Assembly: GCA_021785155.1 (NCBI GenBank)
Contig: JAJYGE010000340.1
Coordinates: forward strand, 1-13,110
DNA: 13,110 nt
Direction of reading: 5' to 3'
Source: Planctomycetota bacterium
Lineage (GTDB): Bacteria > Planctomycetota > Phycisphaerae > WQYP01
Shown here in pieces: positions 1 to 5,943 of the stretch. The notes beneath the pieces are model-generated. The model was not told the DNA's origin. It ran no database searches and worked only from the letters and a program-made list of their open reading frames with translations. Positions within the stretch are counted from its first letter, which is position 1; each line of letters starts with the position of its first letter. A program made the position numbers and the translations under genes.

Positions 1-78
1 ACGTTTGAGCGACCTACGCGGTCAGCTCGTTGTTAACCGGGATTTTATCCCAGTCTCAACGTCCCCCGAAAGGCTCGG
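1..78. other. Foldable element at window edge (three-way-junction-like inverted repeats)
   Basis: Bases 1-9 (ACGTTTGAG) can pair with 55-62 (CTCAACGT), giving 8 bp with one bulged T. This stem encloses two hairpins: GACC (11-14) with GGTC (20-23), and GGGAT (39-43) with ATCCC (47-51). A third small stem, CCGA (66-69) with TCGG (75-78), follows. An alternative fold extends the first hairpin to GAGCGACC paired with GGTC and GCTC, with a bulged A24. It could be a structured RNA, the edge of a mobile or repeat element, or chance. No known RNA family was recognised and the strand is undetermined. Confidence 0.3.
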
Positions 79-95
79 CTTCATAGTTTCTAGGG

Positions 96-190
96 CAACT
101 TGAACCAAACCCGCTAAAATCAACGCTCCCGTCAACTTGCCCAACTTGGGCAACTTGCCCCCGAACTTGAGCATCTTGAGCACCTTGAAA
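96..190. repeat. Degenerate 9-bp tandem repeat array (CAACTTG-type)
   Basis: CAACTTG occurs at 96, 133, 142 and 151. It is followed by variants GAACTTG (163), CATCTTG (172) and CACCTTG (181). From 133 the spacing is 9, 9, 12, 9 and 9 bases. The first copies also form the 17-bp inverted repeat TTGCCCAACTTGGGCAA (137-153). The array is non-coding. It is unlike CRISPR: the units are far too short and there are no spacers. Confidence 0.7.
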
Positions 191-203
191 TTCGCAAGGT
201 CTT

Positions 204-220
204 CTAACTCCTAACTCCTA
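204..220. repeat. 7-bp tandem repeat CTAACTC (about 2.4 copies)
   Basis: CTAACTC (204-210) is repeated directly at 211-217 and followed by CTA (218-220). It lies 14 bases after the 9-bp array, in the same non-coding stretch. Confidence 0.6.
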
Positions 221-318
221 AATGCTGGCGGTGCCGCCGCGTTGCAGAATCGGTCACAGGCCCACAGGGCACTCGCAGCGCGATCGCATTCGCTGACCGA
301 CATGTGGAGTCATGGCAC

Positions 319-335
319 CGACCGATGCCCGGTCG
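319..335 (-). terminator. Possible atpC terminator hairpin, no U-tract
   Basis: CGACCG (319-324) pairs with CGGTCG (330-335) around a 5-base loop. It sits about 20 bases past the atpC stop in the direction of transcription. No run of T follows on the minus strand, so at best it is a weak or Rho-assisted terminator. Confidence 0.25.
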
Positions 336-354
336 CTTCGTGCGGGGTGGAGCA

Positions 355-759
355 CTATTGCCGCTGGTTGACCAATTTGCGCATGGCCTCCACGCGCGTC
401 AGCGCCTGCTGTCTGAGTTTGGAGTTCATCATATCGCCATCAGGCATCGCTTCGGCTTTGGCCTGTTCAGCTTGCAGGAATTCAGGCGTAATAGTGGCTT
501 CCGGAATGGCTTCTTCAGTCAGCACGGTCAGCGCGTTATCTTTCATCTGGGCGTAGCCGCCGTGGACGAGAAACTGATGTACGCCGTCAGGCGTTTCCAG
601 CTTCAGTGTACCGGTTGATAATTTCGTGGTGATCGAGGCGCGATGGGTGAGAATGCCCAACTGGCCGTCATCCGCGGGTACAACCGCAAACGTGGTGGGT
701 GTTTCCAATACAATCTGCTCCGGCGTAACTACCGACGTGTGAAAGGTTCTATCCGACAT
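355..759 (-). CDS. atpC: F1F0 ATP synthase epsilon subunit
   Basis: This codes the epsilon subunit of the F1 sector, part of the central rotor stalk. In the family it connects gamma to the c-ring and can inhibit ATP hydrolysis. The 134-residue product has the usual epsilon length. An N-terminal beta-sandwich (about residues 5-86) carries FHTSVVTPEQIVLE, a DGQLGILTHRA segment and HGGYAQMKDNALTVLTEEA, all typical of AtpC. A two-helix C-terminal domain (about 90-134, EAQ/KA-rich) follows. GGAG lies 7 bases before the ATG (complement of 767-770), which supports this start. The odd point is the setting: atpC normally follows atpD directly, but here the gene upstream is divergent and unrelated, so no other atp gene is in this window. 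The identification rests on sequence pattern and is strong; whether it is the sole atpC copy cannot be seen. Confidence 0.93.
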   Translation of the reverse strand: MSDRTFHTSVVTPEQIVLETPTTFAVVPADDGQLGILTHRASITTKLSTGTLKLETPDGVHQFLVHGGYAQMKDNALTVLTEEAIPEATITPEFLQAEQAKAEAMPDGDMMNSKLRQQALTRVEAMRKLVNQRQ

Positions 760-852
760 TTCGTTTCTCCGCGCATAAAAGGCAGGCCTGTTAATTAAAA
801 AGAGGCGCTCGCCAAGTCTTTCAACTCACTTTAAGATACCAAATATGGGCGC

Positions 853-862
853 TTTGGCCAAA
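853..862. promoter_or_regulatory. Perfect 10-bp palindrome, operator candidate
   Basis: TTTGGCCAAA reads the same on both strands and lies in the divergent spacer, about 16 bases downstream of the possible -10 box of the zinc-module gene. It may be a repressor site. No regulator is linked to it. Confidence 0.25.
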
Positions 863-890
863 CCCGCATGTATGGGTACCGGGCCGTGGC

Positions 891-929
891 GGACGGCGCG
901 TTGGGTCCGGTAGACCGCCAACGCCGTCC
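891..929 (+). promoter_or_regulatory. Strong leader hairpin upstream of zinc-module gene
   Basis: GGACGGC (891-897) pairs with GCCGTCC (923-929), GTTG (900-903) with CAAC (919-922) and GGTC (904-907) with GACC (913-916). The loop is CGGTA (908-912), and a two-base GC internal loop faces the helix on each side (898-899 and 917-918). That gives 15 base pairs in 39 bases. It ends 30 bases before the ATG at 960, so it lies in the mRNA leader if transcription starts to its left. No U-tract follows, so a terminator is less likely than a leader or mRNA-stability element. Confidence 0.5.
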
Positions 930-959
930 ATCTCGACCTCTTTCTTCAGGAACAGCTTT

Positions 960-1277
960 ATGCAGCGTACAGAACAAGATGGAATCGTCATTTCCTGTGA
1001 TTTTTGCCAAACCGATTGGGATGGACAGTCGGCGATGATTGAAGGGCATCACGGATCGGTTATTTGTCTGGAATGTTTGAAAAAAGCCCTGGACCAGGCC
1101 CGTCCGGCAGAGGGCAAATATCAATGCACGTTGTGTCTGCGTATCAATATACCGCCCGCATTACCGCGTTGGCATTTCCCGGGCCGTCCGGAAAAACTGG
1201 TCTGTCAGGAATGTCTGCACCAGGCCGCAAAAACCATGAGCAAAGCCGATCATGTGGATTGGAAATGGAAGCAATGA
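960..1277 (+). CDS. Small protein with tandem ClpX-like four-cysteine zinc modules
   Basis: I do not recognise a named family for this 105-residue protein. It has four CxxC pairs: C13/C16, C36/C39, C56/C59 and C82/C85. The first two pairs, with 19 residues between them and the ending VICLECLKKALDQA, match the C4 zinc-binding domain at the N-terminus of ClpX in spacing and feel. The second two pairs (22 residues between, LVCQECLHQAAKTM) look like a divergent repeat of the same module, so an internal duplication is likely. No transmembrane segment or signal peptide is seen. AGGAA (948-952) is 7 bases before the ATG and supports this start. A possible 55-residue ORF begins 12 bases after the stop. 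By analogy the modules may bind protein partners or dimerise; DNA or RNA binding is also possible. The function is unassigned. Confidence 0.75.
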   Translation: MQRTEQDGIVISCDFCQTDWDGQSAMIEGHHGSVICLECLKKALDQARPAEGKYQCTLCLRINIPPALPRWHFPGRPEKLVCQECLHQAAKTMSKADHVDWKWKQ

Positions 1278-1289
1278 TCGGGACGGGCA

Positions 1290-1457
1290 ATGCAAAGAGA
1301 GTATTTTTTTCTTTTCCAGGCCGACCATGGCTGGCTCATCGCCAAAGATATCAATAACACACGCGTAGCCCGCCGCGCCCGCCAGGCCGAAGCGGCGTGT
1401 CGTCCTTTTCCAATAGTATTCTGGTTGGCGGCCCCTGGTGCCCTGTTCCCTCTGTAA
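1290..1457 (+). CDS. Possible small protein (55 residues)
   Basis: This short frame runs from the ATG at 1290 to the TAA at 1455-1457. It starts MQREYFFLFQADHGWLIAKD, has a basic middle (ARRARQ) and ends in a hydrophobic stretch (FPIVFWLAAPGALFPL), which could be a membrane-seeking tail. It begins 12 bases after the zinc-module gene and could be translationally coupled to it. Only a weak purine-rich site (GGGACGG) precedes the ATG. The composition is protein-like, but the frame is short and its end lies inside a strong inverted repeat (1438-1477). It may not be a real gene. Confidence 0.3.
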   Translation: MQREYFFLFQADHGWLIAKDINNTRVARRARQAEAACRPFPIVFWLAAPGALFPL

Positions 1458-1479
1458 TTACGGATGGAACAGGGCACTA
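1436..1479. terminator. Perfect 12-bp inverted repeat at convergent junction
   Basis: GTGCCCTGTTCC (1438-1449) is the exact reverse complement of GGAACAGGGCAC (1466-1477), with a 16-base loop. A G-T and a T-A pair (1437/1478, 1436/1479) extend it. The stop codon of the regulator gene (complement of 1477-1479) is the last base pair of the stem. The stem is very stable, but neither strand has a U-tract after it. It probably acts as a shared 3' end, stability structure or Rho-assisted terminator for the two converging transcripts. Confidence 0.55.
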
Positions 1480-2652
1480 ACCAGACGGTCCCCAATCACG
1501 GGCGTGGCGTCGTCGATAGTGCGTGGGCGTGCTGCCGGCTTCCCGGCGAAACCATTCGCTTAGGCGCTGCGGGGATGAAAATCCAGCCTCAGCGGCGATT
1601 TGCGTCATCGGCATCCGCGAATCCGCCAGCAACTGCCGCACCAATTCCATTTGCGTGCGGTGTATTTCCTTGCCCGGGCCGCGCCCCAGTGCGGCCAGAA
1701 AATGCCGCTGTAGTGTTGGCTTGGATATCTCCAGGCGGTGCGCCAGGGCTTTGAGACTCACGCCGTTCTTAAGTTGCTGTTTGATGATGATTAATGCTGT
1801 TTTTACCAGGGGGTCTTCGATCGCCAGCAGGTCGGTGGAACGCCGGGTTATAACTCGGTCCGGTGCCAGCAGCATGGAATGTGACGGTAAAGGTTGCTTT
1901 TGTATCAGGGCGTGCAACAGGGCCATGGCGTTAAACCCGATTTCATTGGTCCGCAATGGAATGCTGGAAATTTCCGGTTCCCTGATGTGAACGTACAAAT
2001 CGTCATCATCCGCCCCAAGAATGGCAACATCCTCCGGCACCTTAACGCCCATTTCAATGCAAGCCTCAACGAGATAGGCCGCCAGAAAATCATTGCCCGC
2101 AAAGATCGCCGTCGGCTTTTCCAGATTGCGCAGCCATCGCGCCGCCGTGTCGGGCGTTTTGCCTTCGCGGTCTTCGGTATCCATCCCTCGCTTGTCAAAC
2201 CGCTTGACGGTCAGGCCCAGTTCCCGCGCCCGTGATTCAAAGCCCCGCCAGCGCAGATCGGCCCAGTGATAGTGCTGCACCCCGTAGAAAACCAGATGGC
2301 GAAACCCCCGATTAAAGAAATAGTCCACCGCCAGGCGGCCCGTGGCAGGATCATCCGTGAGCACACGCGGCATGACATTATCAAAAATATGCTGGCCGGA
2401 GGCGTCGACCGCAGGCACTGAGCTTTCCACCACCCAGCGCGGCAGGTGGAATTCCGGCGGGCAAGATCCGACAACCACCCCATGAAACCCCGCCTTCAAC
2501 ACGCTTCGCATATCCGTTGTATTGAGTGAATCAAGAAAGAAGACTCTCAATCGCGGGTGCGCGCCGGTATACGCAACCACGCCTTTGAGCACGTACCGAT
2601 TATATGCCGCCGCCAGATTGCCCAGGAACATCACGCGTTTCATGCTGGTCAT
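1477..2652 (-). CDS. XylR-like AraC-family transcriptional regulator
   Basis: This 391-residue protein joins a LacI/periplasmic-binding-protein-like sugar sensor (about residues 5-275) to a C-terminal AraC-type DNA-binding domain with two helix-turn-helix motifs (about 299-318, LKALAHRLEISKPTLQRHF, and 349-369, MTQIAAEAGFSSPQRLSEWF). The same architecture and length are found in E. coli XylR. The sensor shows typical landmarks: FFNRGFRHLVFYG (112-124), AIFAGNDFLAAYLVEAC (182-198) and VPEDVAILGADDDD (205-218). An ATG 13 codons upstream is also open, but GGAG (complement of 2659-2662) lies 6 bases before the ATG at 2652, so that start is chosen. The gene is divergent from the GH3 enzyme, whose active-site motif is of the xylosidase type. 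This suggests, but does not prove, that it responds to xylose or a related sugar and controls that enzyme. Confidence 0.88.
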   Translation of the reverse strand: MTSMKRVMFLGNLAAAYNRYVLKGVVAYTGAHPRLRVFFLDSLNTTDMRSVLKAGFHGVVVGSCPPEFHLPRWVVESSVPAVDASGQHIFDNVMPRVLTDDPATGRLAVDYFFNRGFRHLVFYGVQHYHWADLRWRGFESRARELGLTVKRFDKRGMDTEDREGKTPDTAARWLRNLEKPTAIFAGNDFLAAYLVEACIEMGVKVPEDVAILGADDDDLYVHIREPEISSIPLRTNEIGFNAMALLHALIQKQPLPSHSMLLAPDRVITRRSTDLLAIEDPLVKTALIIIKQQLKNGVSLKALAHRLEISKPTLQRHFLAALGRGPGKEIHRTQMELVRQLLADSRMPMTQIAAEAGFSSPQRLSEWFRREAGSTPTHYRRRHARDWGPSG

Positions 2653-2659
2653 TAACCAC

Positions 2660-2673
2660 TCCAGAAGTCTGGA
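2660..2673. promoter_or_regulatory. Inverted repeat over regulator ribosome binding site
   Basis: TCCAGA and TCTGGA (6-bp arms) flank AG and overlap the GGAG site at 2659-2662. This position could allow autorepression or translational masking of the regulator gene. This is inference from position only. Confidence 0.25.
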
Positions 2674-2739
2674 AAGTTCGGATGAGTACAACTTTTACCA
2701 TTTGGAACGCCATCTTGGCAAGCGGGAAGTAGAACGACC

Positions 2740-2768
2740 TTACAGGGTTACAGGGAATAGATTACAGG
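2740..2768. repeat. TTACAGG direct repeats
   Basis: TTACAGGG occurs in tandem at 2740-2747 and 2748-2755, and TTACAGG again at 2762-2768. Related strings (AAGTTAC, GGTAACC, AATTACAG) continue to about 2835. They may be regulator half-sites or the remains of a short-unit repeat array like that at 96-220. Confidence 0.5.
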
Positions 2769-2787
2769 TGATAAAGTTACGTCGGCT

Positions 2788-2807
2788 CCGGTTGCCTTCA
2801 TAACCGG
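2788..2807. promoter_or_regulatory. Inverted repeat CCGGTT N8 AACCGG, operator candidate
   Basis: The arms are perfect, 6 bp each, around 8 bases. The half-site CGGT/ACCG recurs at 3059-3075 nearer the GH3 gene, which is the pattern expected of a regulator that binds at two points. Speculative. Confidence 0.3.
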
Positions 2808-3131
2808 TAACCTACAACCCGTCACCTAATTACAGCGGCAATGATGATCCTAAAACGTAAGTGGCCTTTCCAATTTTGCATCTTGTGGCGGGTAGAATTG
2901 AGAGGTATTCTTACTGTCTGGTTCAACGTGTATGGAATCTGAACGCGGTAGAGTTGCCCTGATAGCGTGAGAATGGATGATTTAGCCCGGCAGGCTTTTG
3001 CTTTTATATACAAATGGGCGCAAGATATATGGAAATCAGCAAGTTGGCCGTGCTGGAACGGTGGATTACCGCGGTTTTTCAGCCTCGCATGGCTTTGATG
3101 GAATCTGCGGGCAATTGCGGTCCGGGTCCAA

Positions 3132-3161
3132 TTGAGTTTTGCATGTTTGGTAACGCATTAT
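3132..3161 (+). promoter_or_regulatory. Possible GH3 promoter
   Basis: TTGAGT (3132-3137), 18 bases, CATTAT (3156-3161) is the best sigma-70-like pair close to the gene. It would give a leader of about 25 bases before the ATG at 3193. It is weak evidence, because planctomycete-type promoters are poorly defined. Confidence 0.3.
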
Positions 3162-3192
3162 AGATTACATGAGATGTTTCCAGGAGTGTTGC

Positions 3193-5943
3193 ATGGCTAA
3201 GCGCGATTTCGGAAAAAGTGATGTGAATCGAAGGGAATTCATGGCAACGGCTGCGGTCATTGGAGCAGTGGCGACGCTATCCGGCTGTTCACTTGAATCT
3301 TCTGCACAGCCGCCAATGTCCGCCGGTGGCATTCAGACCCCACTTGCGGGCATATCGGATGCGGCATACAAAAAAGCATGGCAACGCGCGGCGGCCATGG
3401 TGGCCAAAATGACACTGGCGGAAAAAATCGCCCAGACGGGCAACGGTGCTCCGGCGATCAAACGCATCGGTTTGCCTTCCTACAACTATTATTCCGGCGA
3501 AGCTCTGCACGGCTTGTGCCGTGGCGGGCCGGTAACCAGCTTTCCGCTGCCTCTGGCGATGGCGTGTTCCTGGAATCCGGCACTGGCGTTGGCCGTGTAT
3601 ACAGCGGTGTCGGATGAAGCGCGTGCTTACAATAAAAAAGATAATGTGGGGTTGTCGTATTACTCTCCGCAAACCCTGAACCTTCATCGGGACCCGCGAT
3701 GGGGTCGTTGCGAGGAAGCCCCGGGAGAAGATCCGTGCCTGGCGGGAACATGGGCCGTCAACGTTATTTGTGGCATGCAGGGTGATAATCCAAATTATCT
3801 CAAGACCACCGCGTGCGCCAAACACTTTATCTGCAACAATACCGATGATGATCGTACCAGTGTTTCCGCGTCCGTAAGCCCGCGGAATTTCTGGGAATAT
3901 TACACCCGGGCCTATCGTACCTGCGTGCTGGACGCCGATGTGTTTACATGTATGAGCGCGTACAGCGCCATTAACGGCATTCCGTGCAGCGCAGATCGCT
4001 TTCTGCTTACGAACCTGCTGCGCGACCGCTGGGGTTTCCGTGGTTATGTCACGTCCGATTGCGATGCGATATATAACATTTTCAATCCCCACCATTACGT
4101 GCCCACGCTGCATCAGGCGGCGGCGGTGGCCATGCAGGCGGGCTGCGATTTGAATTGCGGCCATACGATGCCCAAGCATCTTGGCAAAGCCGTGGCGGAT
4201 GAACTGGTCAGTGACGCGGATATCAGCCGGGCGGTAACGCGATTGTTAACCGTGCGCGTGCTGCTGGGTGAATTCGATTCCCCGGAAAGCGTTCCCTACA
4301 ACAACATCGGCTTTGACGTGGTGGATTCGCCGGCGCATCGCGCCTTGGCGGTGGAAGCGGCGCGGCAGTCGATGGTGCTGCTGAAGAATGACAATAATTT
4401 TCTACCCTTGGAAAAATCAGCTATAAAAAATATCGCGGTCATTGGCCCGACGGCGGGAAAGTGCCATCTGGGGGGCTATAGTGGTTCGCCATTCTTACAT
4501 GTATCTCCCTACGCCGGCATTGCCGCGGCTTTAGGGGCCAGAGTCTACAACCTCCATGAACATGTCTGGCCCGAAGAACTCACGGCCATGAGTGCCGGTG
4601 TACAAACGCAAGCGTCCAGTGAAGGGGGTACGAACATCGGATGGATTGATGATGGGGCCTGGGTGGAATATAAGCCACAGAATTTTATCGGTAAGGATCG
4701 CATCGCTATCCGTGTGGCCAGCCCCGGCACCGGGGCGGTGATTCACGTCCATATCGATTCGCTTGATACGCCGTCGATTGCCACGTTGACCGTGCCGCAT
4801 ACCGGTGGCTGGCAGAAATGGAAAACTGTTTTTGCCCCGATCAGCGACATAGCGGGTAAGCACAAAGTGTTCTTCAAATTCAGTGGCCGCAACGGTGGCC
4901 CGATGTGCAACGTGGAATGGTTCCAACTTCAGCCATTCGTAGCCCCTCCGCGGCCGCAGGCCCAGCCGGGCCAGCCAATTGTGGTCTTCAAACCCGGATG
5001 TACCATGGATGGACCTAAAGATGAAAAGATGTTCGCCCAGGCGGTTGATGCCGCGAAGAATGCGGATGTGGTTATTATGGTCTGCGGCGTTGATCAGGCC
5101 GTGGACTGCGAGGGCCATGATCGCAAGGATACCAAACTCACCGGCGTGCAGCATGAATTAATTCAGGCGTGTTTCAAGGCTAATTCCAAAACCGTGCTGG
5201 TTCTTAACACCAATAATACAGTGGCGGTGAACTGGGAGCAGGAAAATCTGCCCGCGATCGTTTCTGCCATTTTTGCCGGTCAGGCGCAGGGAACCGCGAT
5301 TGCCGACGTGCTGTTCGGCCATTACAACCCCGGTGGTAAAACCTGCTGCACTTGGTATAAATCCGTGGATCAACTGCCTCCCTTTCATAACTACGACATT
5401 ATCCCGAACAGCCAAAAACAACCGTCGAAATCGGGACGGGTTTCGGGCCGCACATACATGTACTTTGATGGCGATCCGCTGTATCCCTTTGGTTATGGCT
5501 TGAGTTACACACGCTTTAAGTTTGGTGATCTTGAAATTGCCGAAGGCACCTTGGCCGTCGGCGAATCCATCGTGATTTCGGCGCAAATTACCAACATCGG
5601 TCTATATTCCGGTGCGGAAGTCGTGCAACTTTATGTTACCGCGCCCAAGTCACCGGTGCAGCGACCCATCAAGGAACTGGTGGGCTTTCAGCGTGTGGAA
5701 CTAAAGCCTGGAGAAAGCCGCCGCGTTACTTTTACGCTGCCCTACACGGCCCAAGCCTTGTGGTATTGGCATGAAAGTCAGAGGAAGTTTGTGCTGCAAC
5801 CCGGCACGCTGAAACTGATGCTCGGCAGTTCGTCGGCGGATATTCATTTGACCGGAGATGTGGACCTCCAAGCCTGTACCGACGATACGCTTGGCGGCCC
5901 GGAAACGCTGCGTACAGCGGCGGTGCCGGTAGTGGTGTCGTAA
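3193..5943 (+). CDS. GH3 beta-xylosidase-like lipoprotein with inserted CBM6
   Basis: This 916-residue enzyme probably removes xylose or related residues from hemicellulose oligomers outside the cytoplasm. The N-terminus has a twin-arginine motif (R13-R14, NRREFM), a hydrophobic stretch and the lipobox LSGC with Cys32, so it looks like a Tat-exported lipoprotein. The GH3 catalytic domain (about 50-400) shows K210-H211 and the nucleophile D289 in TSDCDA, a signature of GH3 xylosidases and arabinofuranosidases. The C-terminal domain (about 400-780) is split by a carbohydrate-binding module of CBM6 type (about 461-580, TEGG-like SEGGTNIGWIDDGAWVEY and TGGWQKW). E640 in EGHDR is the probable acid/base. 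GYGLSYTRF (767-775) leads into a fibronectin-III-like domain (about 790-880). AGGAG (3182-3186) 6 bases before the ATG at 3193 decides the start over an in-frame ATG at 3169. The catalytic half has 13 cysteines after the lipobox. Exact substrate is uncertain. Confidence 0.92.
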   Translation: MAKRDFGKSDVNRREFMATAAVIGAVATLSGCSLESSAQPPMSAGGIQTPLAGISDAAYKKAWQRAAAMVAKMTLAEKIAQTGNGAPAIKRIGLPSYNYYSGEALHGLCRGGPVTSFPLPLAMACSWNPALALAVYTAVSDEARAYNKKDNVGLSYYSPQTLNLHRDPRWGRCEEAPGEDPCLAGTWAVNVICGMQGDNPNYLKTTACAKHFICNNTDDDRTSVSASVSPRNFWEYYTRAYRTCVLDADVFTCMSAYSAINGIPCSADRFLLTNLLRDRWGFRGYVTSDCDAIYNIFNPHHYVPTLHQAAAVAMQAGCDLNCGHTMPKHLGKAVADELVSDADISRAVTRLLTVRVLLGEFDSPESVPYNNIGFDVVDSPAHRALAVEAARQSMVLLKNDNNFLPLEKSAIKNIAVIGPTAGKCHLGGYSGSPFLHVSPYAGIAAALGARVYNLHEHVWPEELTAMSAGVQTQASSEGGTNIGWIDDGAWVEYKPQNFIGKDRIAIRVASPGTGAVIHVHIDSLDTPSIATLTVPHTGGWQKWKTVFAPISDIAGKHKVFFKFSGRNGGPMCNVEWFQLQPFVAPPRPQAQPGQPIVVFKPGCTMDGPKDEKMFAQAVDAAKNADVVIMVCGVDQAVDCEGHDRKDTKLTGVQHELIQACFKANSKTVLVLNTNNTVAVNWEQENLPAIVSAIFAGQAQGTAIADVLFGHYNPGGKTCCTWYKSVDQLPPFHNYDIIPNSQKQPSKSGRVSGRTYMYFDGDPLYPFGYGLSYTRFKFGDLEIAEGTLAVGESIVISAQITNIGLYSGAEVVQLYVTAPKSPVQRPIKELVGFQRVELKPGESRRVTFTLPYTAQALWYWHESQRKFVLQPGTLKLMLGSSSADIHLTGDVDLQACTDDTLGGPETLRTAAVPVVVS

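Larger units (their letters stand above)
1..354. other. Non-coding region downstream of atpC
   Basis: No convincing gene is seen on either strand. The reading frames that cross 242-618 on the plus strand are antisense to atpC and have no ribosome binding site. The stretch instead holds, from left to right, a foldable element (1-78), an array of CAACTTG-type units (96-190), two copies of a 7-bp tandem repeat (204-220) and a small GC hairpin (319-335) just past the atpC stop. The left edge is cut by the window, so a feature beginning before base 1 could extend into it. Confidence 0.7.
760..959. promoter_or_regulatory. Divergent promoter region, atpC / zinc-module gene
   Basis: These 200 bases lie between two divergent starts. 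The left part is AT-rich (TTAATTAAAAAG at 791-802). A possible plus-strand promoter is TCGCCA (809-814), 17 bases, TAAGAT (832-837), with 4/6 matches in each box to the sigma-70 consensus. Downstream of it come the perfect palindrome TTTGGCCAAA (853-862), an imperfect palindrome ACCCGCATGTATGGGT (862-877) and a strong hairpin (891-929). The promoter call is inference, and promoters in this lineage may not match the E. coli consensus. Confidence 0.35.
2653..3192. promoter_or_regulatory. Divergent regulatory region, regulator / GH3
   Basis: This 540-base spacer has no convincing gene. A 63-codon minus-strand frame at 2822-3013 begins with TTG and lacks a ribosome binding site. Seen in order: inverted repeat TCCAGA AG TCTGGA (2660-2673) overlapping the regulator's ribosome binding site; TTACAGG repeats (2740-2768); CCGGTT N8 AACCGG (2788-2807); a small stem AGCC/GGCT (2984-2996) followed by a T-rich tract; TATATA (3005-3010); CGGT N5 ACCG overlapping the palindrome ACCGCGGT (3059-3075); and a promoter-like pair close to the GH3 start. 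These are candidate sites for the divergently coded regulator, none tested. Confidence 0.5.

Noticed and set aside
1..62. Integron attC site or end of a mobile element
   Set aside because: GTTAACC does not fit the GTTRRRY core, no second core is visible within the window, and no integrase or transposase is present. The left flank is missing, so it is only unsupported.
133..190. CRISPR-like array
   Set aside because: Units are 9 bases with no spacers; no cas gene is present.
242..618. Two overlapping plus-strand frames of 104 codons
   Set aside because: Mostly antisense to atpC, cysteine/serine- or arginine-rich without motifs, and no ribosome binding site.
2822..3013. 63-codon minus-strand frame in the regulator/GH3 spacer
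   Set aside because: TTG start, no ribosome binding site, no recognisable motif; the spacer is better read as regulatory DNA.
3289..4179. 296-codon open frame on the minus strand inside the GH3 gene
   Set aside because: It is antisense to well-conserved GH3 catalytic sequence, shows no recognisable domain and has the Arg/His/Ile-rich composition of a shadow frame in GC-rich DNA.
4531..5154. 207-codon open frame on the minus strand inside the GH3 gene
   Set aside because: Antisense to the CBM6 and C-terminal GH3 region; no domain, no ribosome binding site seen.
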